Under the pieces are notes generated by a model. The model was not told the origin of the DNA. It saw only the letters and a program-made list of their open reading frames with translations, and did no database searches. Below, one piece after another: positions 46,955-54,083 of a DNA stretch of 62,492 nucleotides. The number at the start of each line of letters is the position of its first letter. The first letter of the stretch is position 1. A program made the translations under genes and the position numbers. The DNA comes from Leptolinea sp. UBA5203 (GTDB lineage: Bacteria > Chloroflexota > Anaerolineae > Anaerolineales > Anaerolineaceae). The stretch covers positions 1-62,492 of the forward strand of contig DHVR01000027.1 of assembly GCA_002412765.1 (NCBI GenBank), written 5' to 3'.

Positions 46955-47011
46955 AATATTCACCTGGCTAACCGATAAGCGCTACCATGATGCATTTTTT
47001 CTCTAGCTTTA

Positions 47012-47046
47012 CCCATGGAGCCTTTTGCTTGAAAAGGTTCCATGGG
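47012..47046 (+). terminator. 15-bp hairpin with T-run on the plus strand
   Basis: CCCATGGAGCCTTTT pairs with AAAAGGTTCCATGGG (one mismatch) around GCTTG, followed on the plus strand by TTTT. In the minus direction, where the genes are transcribed, no T-run follows. It lies between the regulator's stop (47334) and the operon's first gene, so it may separate the two transcripts. Confidence 0.5.
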
Positions 47047-47199
47047 TTTTCCCGTAATCGCTCGCAAATACCAATAATACCGATAAGCAACCTGGAAAAA
47101 GGTTCACTTGTATTCCAGGGTTATTCACCCAGATTCAAATCTTTCAAACTCGCCACTTCATGGTTCGGCGACCGGTATATAAATTCAAGCCTAAATCTA

Positions 47200-47210
47200 T
47201 TGCATACAAC
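47200..47210. promoter_or_regulatory. Degenerate GntR operator ahead of the sugar-acid operon
   Basis: TTGCATACAAC differs from TTGTATACAA at one base of the palindrome. It lies about 290 nt upstream of the first SDR start. A TTGACA at about 47261-47266 (minus) is nearby, but I see no matching -10 at 17 nt. It could be the third member of the operator set. Confidence 0.35.
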
Positions 47211-47333
47211 ACATATATCTAATGGATACATCTGTATATAAAGTTTACATCCGTATTACCGGATGTCAAGCCCTTCTTTCCGGACCATTTGTCCTTAAAT
47301 CCACCGGCTGCATTTTCTGCGTCCACATACTGG

Positions 47334-48023
47334 TTACATTTTTGTTCTATCTAAAAAATAGGCCACAGCGGAATCACGGCAGTTTACAATATGAGTTCGC
47401 ATCACCTGGGAAGCCGCTTCATGATCTCCAAGCAAAAGCAGATCAATAATTTTGACATGCTCGTTGCAGGCATTATCGATTCTCGATTTATTGCGGGTGG
47501 AGATCATCACCCGGGTATTTTCATCCAATACCTTCTTCATCAATTGATAGATGTATTTATTATTACAATTCTCTGCCAGATAGGTATGAAAGGCAGTATC
47601 TGTTGCGAACTGTTCCATGCGGTCATCATCGTCGGTTTCCAGCATAAAGCGTTCACGAAAATGGAGCAGCTTCTCCCGATTTAGATGGGGGCCGGCGATC
47701 TGCACGACATACGGCTCCAATTCAATCCGCGCCTGATAAATCTGGCTAAAATCAGCAATCGAAATATTGCTAACCAGGATTCCTTTCTTGGGAATGATGC
47801 GCACCAGCCCTTCCTGTTCCAGGCGATTGAGGGCTTCCCGAATAGGCGTGCGACTGATGTTTAATTGGCTGACCAGCTCATGCTCATTCAACAGGTACCC
47901 TGGAGCATATACACAGTTGATGATCATTTTCTTGATCTCATCATATGCGAATCTTTTTAAGGCAACTGTTTCTTTTTTTATCATTGGATTCACCGGAATA
48001 GATATGATGTTTGTGTCTCTCAA
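47334..48023 (-). CDS. GntR-family transcriptional regulator with FCD domain
   Basis: 229 residues. The start is TTG at 48023, overlapping the upstream gene's TGA stop as TTGA, so translation is coupled. An N-terminal winged helix-turn-helix (LNISRTPIREALNRLEQEGLV, residues about 50-75) is followed by an all-helical FCD domain with the metal/ligand pattern TDTAFHTYLAENCNN. FadR/FCD regulators are usually repressors released by organic or sugar acids. It shares a transcript with the hydroxyacid dehydrogenase, and its operator is probably TTGTATACAA near this promoter and that of oppA. Confidence 0.9.
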   Translation of the reverse strand: MRDTNIISIPVNPMIKKETVALKRFAYDEIKKMIINCVYAPGYLLNEHELVSQLNISRTPIREALNRLEQEGLVRIIPKKGILVSNISIADFSQIYQARIELEPYVVQIAGPHLNREKLLHFRERFMLETDDDDRMEQFATDTAFHTYLAENCNNKYIYQLMKKVLDENTRVMISTRNKSRIDNACNEHVKIIDLLLLGDHEAASQVMRTHIVNCRDSAVAYFLDRTKM

Positions 48024-48970
48024 TTGATCACATTCCTGGGTGCTTTTTCCACCAGAAATGAAATGATATTTCCCGCTGTTTCAACTGCCAGGGTTGTTCG
48101 AGAGCTTAGGCATCCCGTACCGGCATGGGGAGTCATGATGACATTTTCCAATTCTAACATTGCTTGAGGAATTATGGGTTCATGTTCAAACACATCCAAT
48201 CCTGCTCCGGCGATCTCGCCTTTCTGTAAAGCATCAATCAGAGCATTCTCATCAATCAAAGCTCCTCTAGCTGCATTGACAATAAAGGCTGTCTTTTTCA
48301 TCTTTTCAAATTGCTCTTTCCCAAATAAATGGTGGGTACTTTCAAGTAACGGTGTATGTAAAGTAACTACATCCGATTCCGCCAGCAGCTCATCCAGGCT
48401 GACTCTTTTCACATGCAGCGTTTTCTCAAGTTCTGCTGAGATGGCGAATTCGTCATGGTACAAAATTTGCATGCCGAAAACATGCGCCCGCTGTGCAACG
48501 GCCTTGCCAATCCTGCCCAAACCGACGATTCCCAACGTGGTGCCATAAAGACAGAATCCCATTTCGGGTTCAGAGCTGACATTCTGCCAAATGCCTTTTC
48601 GCAGGTTGCGGTCATAATTTCCAACCCGGCGGGCAATCGCCAACATAAGACACAGGGTATGCTCAGCGGTGGGTTCAATCACCGATTGAGGTGAGTTACA
48701 GACAGCAATCCCTTTTTCTCTTGCATAGGCAATATCAATATTATCGTAGCCGACCCCATTGACAGAGATGACTTTTAGTTTTTTGCCGGTATCAATAAAT
48801 TCGCGATCTGCCTTCTCACCCATTAATAGGACGCCGTCCATCTCAGGCAGCAGACTTAATATTTCTTCTCTTGAAAATGGTTTTCCAGCGGAATAGGTAA
48901 CATCAAAATTCTCAAATAACGCATCCAGACCTGCACGAGGTACCAGTCCGGTAACTAGAATCTTCATCAT
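48020..48970 (-). CDS. D-isomer-specific 2-hydroxyacid dehydrogenase
   Basis: 316 residues; AAGGAG lies 6 nt before ATG 48970. NAD-binding GLGRIGKAV lies in the Rossmann domain. The catalytic residues are visible: Arg in AARGALIDENAL, Glu in AGLDVFEHEP and His in MTPHAGTGC. Relatives reduce or oxidise glyoxylate, hydroxypyruvate, 3-phosphoglycerate or D-2-hydroxyacids. Being first in the regulator's operon, it may act on the inducer or on a product of the LarA-like enzyme. The substrate is not assignable from the sequence. Confidence 0.88.
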   Translation of the reverse strand: MMKILVTGLVPRAGLDALFENFDVTYSAGKPFSREEILSLLPEMDGVLLMGEKADREFIDTGKKLKVISVNGVGYDNIDIAYAREKGIAVCNSPQSVIEPTAEHTLCLMLAIARRVGNYDRNLRKGIWQNVSSEPEMGFCLYGTTLGIVGLGRIGKAVAQRAHVFGMQILYHDEFAISAELEKTLHVKRVSLDELLAESDVVTLHTPLLESTHHLFGKEQFEKMKKTAFIVNAARGALIDENALIDALQKGEIAGAGLDVFEHEPIIPQAMLELENVIMTPHAGTGCLSSRTTLAVETAGNIISFLVEKAPRNVIN

Positions 48971-49027
48971 TGTGTTCTCCTTCCCTTAGTCCGAATAATC
49001 CTGGTTACAAGGGCTTCAGTAATCTAT

Positions 49028-49039
49028 CTTGTATACAAG
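49028..49039. promoter_or_regulatory. Perfect operator palindrome CTTGTATACAAG
   Basis: A 12-nt perfect palindrome overlaps the -10 box and start region of the operon that encodes the GntR regulator, as expected for autorepression. Short TTGTATACAA-like sites are typical of FCD-type GntR proteins. Confidence 0.65.
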
Positions 49040-49066
49040 TATATGATATTAATCGTTCAGTATCAA
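49038..49066 (-). promoter_or_regulatory. Promoter of the hydroxyacid dehydrogenase-GntR operon
   Basis: On the minus strand TTGATA (49061-49066) and TATACT (49038-49043) are 17 nt apart. The operator palindrome overlaps the -10 by two bases. The leader would be about 65 nt. Confidence 0.7.
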
Positions 49067-49241
49067 GCCCCTTTCTTGATCAAATTTTGGTTTATTTCCA
49101 GTGAATTTCAACCAAATTCGGATACAAACACATATGATAACGATACCGGAAAGAAAAAAGATCCTTCGCTTGCCTAGATGTGTGGGAATAAGGCTGACCA
49201 GAAAATAATAACAAATCATAAAGGCATGATTCTCAGATCAT

Positions 49242-49253
49242 CTTGTATACAAT
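49242..49253. promoter_or_regulatory. Second operator-like palindrome CTTGTATACAAT
   Basis: The TTGTATACAA core recurs about 200 nt upstream of the regulator promoter. Two sites at this distance could bind a regulator co-operatively by looping. The 507-nt gap (48971-49477) otherwise holds only the terminator below. Confidence 0.5.
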
Positions 49254-49395
49254 TGGTTCTTTGTTTTGGCAGTTTTTTTATATATCAAAACAACCTATTT
49301 GCTCCAACAGAATAGATTATGAGCATGTAATTTCTCCAGCCATTTACCATTGTTCCAGCGGATGCCTGCCCCCTTTCTACACCCCAAACAAAACA

Positions 49396-49442
49396 GGTCT
49401 GAGAAAATCCAATCCCCCGATGAGCAATTGGAATCTCAGACC
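49396..49442 (-). terminator. Terminator after gnd
   Basis: GGTCTGAGA (49396-49404) pairs with TCTCAGACC (49434-49442), and an inner CCAAT/ATTGG pair extends the stem. In the minus direction it is followed by TGTTTTG, a T-rich tract. It lies 36 nt past the gnd stop. Confidence 0.75.
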
Positions 49443-49477
49443 CATAATTAATAATCTTGACTGTTCGATCAGGAATT

Positions 49478-50893
49478 TCAGTCCTGGTCCACCCACTCCG
49501 TATGGAAGCTGCCTTCTTTATCCACACGCCGGTAGGTATGCGCGCCAAAATAATCACGCTGCGCCTGGGTAAGGTTGGCTGGCAGTCTCTCGCTACGATA
49601 GGCATCAAAGTAAGCCAAGGATGCGCTCAGCGCTAAAGTCGGGATGCCCAAGCCCACGGCAGTTTGAATCAAGTATCTCCAGGCAGCCTGGCGCTCTTCC
49701 ACATTGACGCGGAAGAAATCATCCAGCAACAAATTGACCAGCGCTGGATTGCGGGTATAGGCCGCCATAATATCGTTGAGTAAACTCGCCCGGATAATAC
49801 AACCGCCGCGCCAAATCTTGGCAATATCGCAAAGGTTGAGATCATAGTTGTATTCGTCAGAGGCAATTTTTAGCATCCCCATGCCCTGGGCATAGGATGT
49901 GATTTTGCTGGCGTATAATGCCTGACGAGCCGCGCTGATCAACGCCTGCCGATCCCCGCTGAATTTAATTTCAGGTCCTTTAATCACTTTACTGGCCTGC
50001 ACCCGCTGGCTCTTCAATCCGGATAGAATCCGGCTTTCCACTGCCGCATTGATGGTTGGAATGGGGGCACCCAAATCCAGCGCATTCTGGCTGGTCCATT
50101 TTCCCGTGCCCTTTTGTTGGGCTTCATCCAGTATCACATCCACCAGCGGACGGTTGGTGTCGGGGTCCATTTTCTTGAGAATGTTGGCGGTGATCTCAAT
50201 CAGGTAGGATTTTAATTCAGCCTCATTCCATTGGCTAAATAAATCAGAAATCTCTTTTACACTTAAGCCGCCTCCCCGATGTAGAATGTCATAAACTTCA
50301 GCGATCAATTGCATATCCCCATACTCAATGCCGTTGTGCACCATTTTGACATAATGACCTGCCCCGCGCGGACCCATATATTCCACGCAGGGTTCGCCAT
50401 CCTCTGCCTTGGCCGTGATGGCACGGAAGATGGGAGCCAAAGCCTCCCAGCCTTCCCGCTGTCCCCCGGGCATAATGGCCGGACCCCAGAGAGCCCCTTC
50501 CTCTCCGCCGGAAACACCGATACCCATAAAATTGAAGCCTTCTTTCTCCAGCGCTAAATTGCGCCGCTCGGTATCCAGAAAGAACGAATTGCCGCCGTCA
50601 ATCAGGATATCCCCAGGTTCCATGGAGGTTTTAAGATGAGCAATGGCACTATCCACAGGTGCGCCAGCGGGCACCATCATCAGAATTCTACGCGGTTTCT
50701 CCAGCGCATCCATCAAGGCTTGCGGACTGTCCACCCCGATGATCTTCTTTCCAGACGCAGGGCCTTCCAGGAAGGCTTTGGTCTTTGCCGTATCCAAATC
50801 ATATCCGGCTACGGGAAATCCATTGCGTTCCATGTTCAAAGCCAGATTGTGCCCCATGACGCCCAAACCAACAATACCAATTTTATATTTCAT
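49478..50893 (-). CDS. gnd: 6-phosphogluconate dehydrogenase (decarboxylating)
   Basis: 471 residues, the usual length. The N-terminal Rossmann domain starts IGIVGLGVMGHNLALNM. The signature with the catalytic Lys lies in GAGHYVKMVHNGIEYGDMQ, preceded by GGEEGALWGPA. The C-terminal helical domain has GTGKWTSQNALDLG and ends near QAQRDYFGAHTYRR. It converts 6-phosphogluconate to ribulose 5-phosphate and CO2 with NADP+. It lies 74 nt after the decarboxylase-like gene and may be co-transcribed. Its place beside the sugar-acid island suggests that gluconate-type carbon can drain into the pentose phosphate pathway. Confidence 0.95.
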   Translation of the reverse strand: MKYKIGIVGLGVMGHNLALNMERNGFPVAGYDLDTAKTKAFLEGPASGKKIIGVDSPQALMDALEKPRRILMMVPAGAPVDSAIAHLKTSMEPGDILIDGGNSFFLDTERRNLALEKEGFNFMGIGVSGGEEGALWGPAIMPGGQREGWEALAPIFRAITAKAEDGEPCVEYMGPRGAGHYVKMVHNGIEYGDMQLIAEVYDILHRGGGLSVKEISDLFSQWNEAELKSYLIEITANILKKMDPDTNRPLVDVILDEAQQKGTGKWTSQNALDLGAPIPTINAAVESRILSGLKSQRVQASKVIKGPEIKFSGDRQALISAARQALYASKITSYAQGMGMLKIASDEYNYDLNLCDIAKIWRGGCIIRASLLNDIMAAYTRNPALVNLLLDDFFRVNVEERQAAWRYLIQTAVGLGIPTLALSASLAYFDAYRSERLPANLTQAQRDYFGAHTYRRVDKEGSFHTEWVDQD

Positions 50894-50967
50894 CCCGATA
50901 CTCCAACACTTTCATATTTTTCAACCCGATCCATCCAGATACCACTAAAATAAATCGGTACACTTAA

Positions 50968-51795
50968 CTATAAAGGGGATACCCAATTATGCAGCACCTT
51001 CCCCCCAGGAAAAGTATAGCCAGAAGTATAATGATACGCTCCCAAAATTTCAAGCGGACCAAGCCCGGCATAATCTTCGATATCCGATGGAAAGAATTTT
51101 AGACTTCCTTTTCCCTTCCAAATTTCTTTTCCATAATTTACATCTTCCGCACCCAGCTCAACCAGCTCCAAAACTGAGGGGGGCGCATCACGCTCGATGC
51201 TCGGGAAATAGCGGATATGAAACAACGGCGAGCCGAAAGGGTATGGCAGGTCTTCCCTTCGGACGGCTTCTTCTATCTCCAGCGATCCTTCGATCAAGCG
51301 TTCTCCGTTAGCGGTGGCATAGCCCTTTAGTATGGATCCAATACCCAGCGGACTCATCTGGGGGTTCCTGGGTTGATGCTCCGTGATTTCAATCTGGCCC
51401 AACTTCTTGGGGAATCCCATGAACCAGCCGCGGGCCATGCTAAAATCCTTATCCACCCAGATATGCAGGCAGATTTGTCCGGCTACCCCCTTATAGGAAC
51501 AACCCGTCCAGATGGCAGCTTCTTTGTATTGGGTGCGTTCAGGATTGATTTCCGCCATGTCTTTCTGTCCTGCAGAAAGGGAGGTCCATTTACTATAGGC
51601 CATATAACACAACCCAGGGTCTGGGGATGGCTCAAGCGGTTCCGGCAGATACTTGGCCACTTCGGCTGGATCAGCACGAAACAGGATATTGGTATATTCA
51701 GTCCCATAATACCAGGGCAGATTTCCCACTAAACAAGAAATACCTTTGGGGGATAGAGGATAAAAGCATCCTTTTAAGTCTTCAATTTTTGTCAT
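50968..51795 (-). CDS. Acetoacetate decarboxylase-family protein
   Basis: 275 residues; AAGGAG sits 8 nt before ATG 51795. The family core is clear, with the Schiff-base lysine region GWFMGFPKKLGQIE and the conserved YxxE-type surroundings (EAAIWTGCSYKG). Typical decarboxylases are about 245 residues; this one has a short N-terminal extension. Members decarboxylate acetoacetate or carry out other Schiff-base chemistry on 2-oxo and hydroxy acids. Pairing with 6-phosphogluconate dehydrogenase rather than with CoA-transferases argues against an acetone pathway, so the substrate is open. Confidence 0.85.
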   Translation of the reverse strand: MTKIEDLKGCFYPLSPKGISCLVGNLPWYYGTEYTNILFRADPAEVAKYLPEPLEPSPDPGLCYMAYSKWTSLSAGQKDMAEINPERTQYKEAAIWTGCSYKGVAGQICLHIWVDKDFSMARGWFMGFPKKLGQIEITEHQPRNPQMSPLGIGSILKGYATANGERLIEGSLEIEEAVRREDLPYPFGSPLFHIRYFPSIERDAPPSVLELVELGAEDVNYGKEIWKGKGSLKFFPSDIEDYAGLGPLEILGAYHYTSGYTFPGGKVLHNWVSPL

Positions 51796-52078
51796 TGACT
51801 CAGCTCCTTGAGCTCACTTCTTAATTTTCACAAAATACCATTATTGCTGAACTTCCATATTGAGGGGGATCATTCACATTAATTTTGCCAGATGCCGACC
51901 CGTCCTTGATAACGTATTCAGGCCATCTGTGTTGATATGCTTATCTTAGCAGAAATATTTTTATTTTCCACTGATTGATTGAAATCCAACGAGCATCCAC
52001 ATAGCCAAAAGTAAACAGAGTTCCACATGGTATACTGAAAACAAGAATCATGTGCCTCAAATAAAGGGAAAGGTGTTT

Positions 52079-52894
52079 ATGAACCTAGAAAACAGTTCTG
52101 AAACGAAAGCCCAAATTATTTATTTTGGTCATGGCGGGGGACCTTTGCCACTGCTCGGTGACGCCAGTCACCAGAAGATGATCGAGTTCATGAAAATACT
52201 TCCATCCCAACTGACCCGACCCGAAGCGATTTTGGTCATCAGCGCACACTGGGAAGAAAACGAAGCCACCCTACTGGGAGCGAAAAGCCCCAAAATGTAT
52301 TATGACTATTATGGTTTCCCTGATGAGGCGTACAGAATCAATTACCCGGCACCCGGCAATCCAGAATTGGCAGGCAGAATCGCTGACCTATTAATTTCCA
52401 ACCATATTCCCGCCAAACTTGATCTTCAACGCGGTTATGACCATGGTTTGTTTATCCCTATCAACCTGATGTACCCATCTGCGGATATCCCCTGCCTGCA
52501 GCTTTCCCTTTTGCGCGGCTTGAATCCCGCTGCGCATATTGCGCTGGGTAAAGCCCTGCGCAACTTGAAAACAGAAAATATCCTGGTTATCGGTTCCGGT
52601 TTATCCTTTCATAACATGAACGCCTTCTTTGAATCCGAACCCGGCACGGCAGACCCTGCCAATGATGCCTTTCAAGATTGGCTGATTGAAACCTGCAGCG
52701 GCCCCATCTCGCAAACTGCACGGGAACAACGCCTGACCGAATGGGCAAAGGCTCCATCCGCGCGATATTGCCATCCCCGTAAAGAGCATTTATTGCCTCT
52801 GCATGTTTGTATGGGCATGGCGGGTAGCCAGGCAAAACTGATTTTCGATGACCAGATACTGGGCAAGCGCAATGTTGCCTTTCAATGGGGGTAG
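52079..52894 (+). CDS. Extradiol ring-cleavage dioxygenase-fold protein (DODA/LigB, YgiD-like)
   Basis: 271 residues from ATG 52079, with AAAGG 5 nt upstream; an in-frame GTG at 52052 is less likely. The LigB-type fold shows metal-binding histidines in YFGHGGGPLP, VISAHWEEN and GYDHGLFIPINLMYP, and a further His in SGLSFHNM. The bacterial YgiD/plant DODA group opens catechols such as DOPA using iron and oxygen (or binds zinc). In a probably anaerobic organism the natural reaction is unclear. A TATACT at 52031 may be its -10 box. Confidence 0.85.
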   Translation: MNLENSSETKAQIIYFGHGGGPLPLLGDASHQKMIEFMKILPSQLTRPEAILVISAHWEENEATLLGAKSPKMYYDYYGFPDEAYRINYPAPGNPELAGRIADLLISNHIPAKLDLQRGYDHGLFIPINLMYPSADIPCLQLSLLRGLNPAAHIALGKALRNLKTENILVIGSGLSFHNMNAFFESEPGTADPANDAFQDWLIETCSGPISQTAREQRLTEWAKAPSARYCHPRKEHLLPLHVCMGMAGSQAKLIFDDQILGKRNVAFQWG

Positions 52895-52943
52895 GTGTAA
52901 AAGTTTAGCAAATTCATTTTTCATATTTTTTAGACGAACAAAA

Positions 52944-52979
52944 GCAGGTTCCGTGCAGTGTCGTGGAATCTGCATTTTA
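52944..52979 (+). terminator. Terminator after the dioxygenase-fold gene
   Basis: GCAGGTTCC pairs with GGAATCTGC (one wobble) around a 12-nt loop, followed by ATTTTATT. It lies 50 nt past the stop. A second hairpin (AGTCATGGTT/AACCATGACT, 52998-53029) follows. Confidence 0.65.
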
Positions 52980-53068
52980 TTAGGTATAACCCAATAAAGT
53001 CATGGTTTTTTTAGAAAACAACCATGACTCCTATTTTAAAGTAGTGCCGCATCAAATCCACACCCCCT

Positions 53069-53077
53069 TGCTATAAT
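53069..53077 (+). promoter_or_regulatory. Extended -10 promoter of the hemolysin III gene
   Basis: TGCTATAAT (53069-53077) is a full extended -10 (TGnTATAAT). The start would be near 53084, giving a leader of about 38 nt. No clear -35 is needed or seen. Confidence 0.55.
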
Positions 53078-53121
53078 TACTATCATTACAAAATTCCAAT
53101 CAATAAAAGGCCAGGCTTTCC

Positions 53122-53760
53122 TTGAAAACAAAAATTCGCCAACCCTTCAGCGGATTATCGCATCTATTGGGCGCCGTCCTGGCGTTCATCGGCTTGATAT
53201 ATTTACTTGTCCAGGGCTGGGGAGACACCACCCGGGTAGTTTCCTACCTGATCTACGGCATCAGCTTGATCCTGATGTTTTCGGCCAGCGCAACCTACCA
53301 CATGGTCACCGCCAGTGAAAAAGTTTCCCTGCTCCTGCGCAAGTTCGATCATACCGCCATCTATCTGCTTATCGCGGGCAGCTATACCCCCATTTGCCTG
53401 ATTTTCTTATCCGGCTTCTGGCGGTCAGGACTTCTCTGGATTGTCTGGGGCATGGCCTTCATTGGCATCCTGGTTAAATTGTTTGTAATCAACGCCCCGC
53501 GCTGGGTCACCGCCGGGACTTATCTGGTCATGGGGTGGGTCAGCGTCATGGCATCTGGGGAAATGATGCGCACCATGCCGTCTGGCGCCCTGATCCTGCT
53601 GCTGGCGGGTGGACTATTCTACTCAGTTGGCGCAGTGATTTACATCACCAAGAAAATGGATTTTATACCAGGGGTGTTTGGGTTTCACGAAGTATGGCAC
53701 ATTTTCGTCCTGCTGGGCGCTGCCAGTCATTTTTTTCTGGTCGCAGTATATACCACATGA
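53122..53760 (+). CDS. Hemolysin III / PAQR-family membrane protein
   Basis: 212 residues with a TTG start at 53122; no in-frame ATG fits. There are seven hydrophobic segments. The family motifs are visible: an early SHLLGAVLAFIG, SATYHMVTASE with Ser-His, FDHTAIYLLIAGSYTP, and the late GFHEVWHIFVLLGAASHFF, whose His residues bind zinc in PAQR proteins. Despite the name, these are probably membrane hydrolases or stress proteins rather than toxins. It stands alone behind its own promoter. Confidence 0.92.
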   Translation: MKTKIRQPFSGLSHLLGAVLAFIGLIYLLVQGWGDTTRVVSYLIYGISLILMFSASATYHMVTASEKVSLLLRKFDHTAIYLLIAGSYTPICLIFLSGFWRSGLLWIVWGMAFIGILVKLFVINAPRWVTAGTYLVMGWVSVMASGEMMRTMPSGALILLLAGGLFYSVGAVIYITKKMDFIPGVFGFHEVWHIFVLLGAASHFFLVAVYTT

Positions 53761-54083
53761 TTTAGGAAAGAGAAACATGAAACACATCATCCTGAAATAG
53801 CAAGAGACCGAGAGAACAATTGACTTTCTCATCCTAAATATCCATCATGGATCATTCTTAAGCTCAAAATATCTCACTTCATTGTTCACGGATGCATGAA
53901 ATGTGTTTCATACGGTTCAACAGCATTTCCATATTCTCTTCATAACTTCGAAGAGAACCCCCACTTTTCTTGTGCAATGAAGACAATTATTACCATACCA
54001 ATTCTTTTGAAATTGGCAACTTATCTTTATTTACGATAAGATAGTAAGGAGTGGGAATGATCTCAAAATTGGGAGTATGATGC
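53761..54083. other. Gap before the antiporter gene with a possible promoter
   Basis: In this 323-nt gap TTGGCA and TAAGAT lie 18 nt apart near 54015-54045 and may form the antiporter promoter. An inverted repeat TCTCTTC/GAAGAGA lies at about 53935-53957. I see no gene. Confidence 0.35.

Noticed and set aside
53122..53760. Toxin role for the hemolysin III protein
   Set aside because: The PAQR-type motifs and zinc histidines point to a conserved membrane protein; the toxin name is historical.
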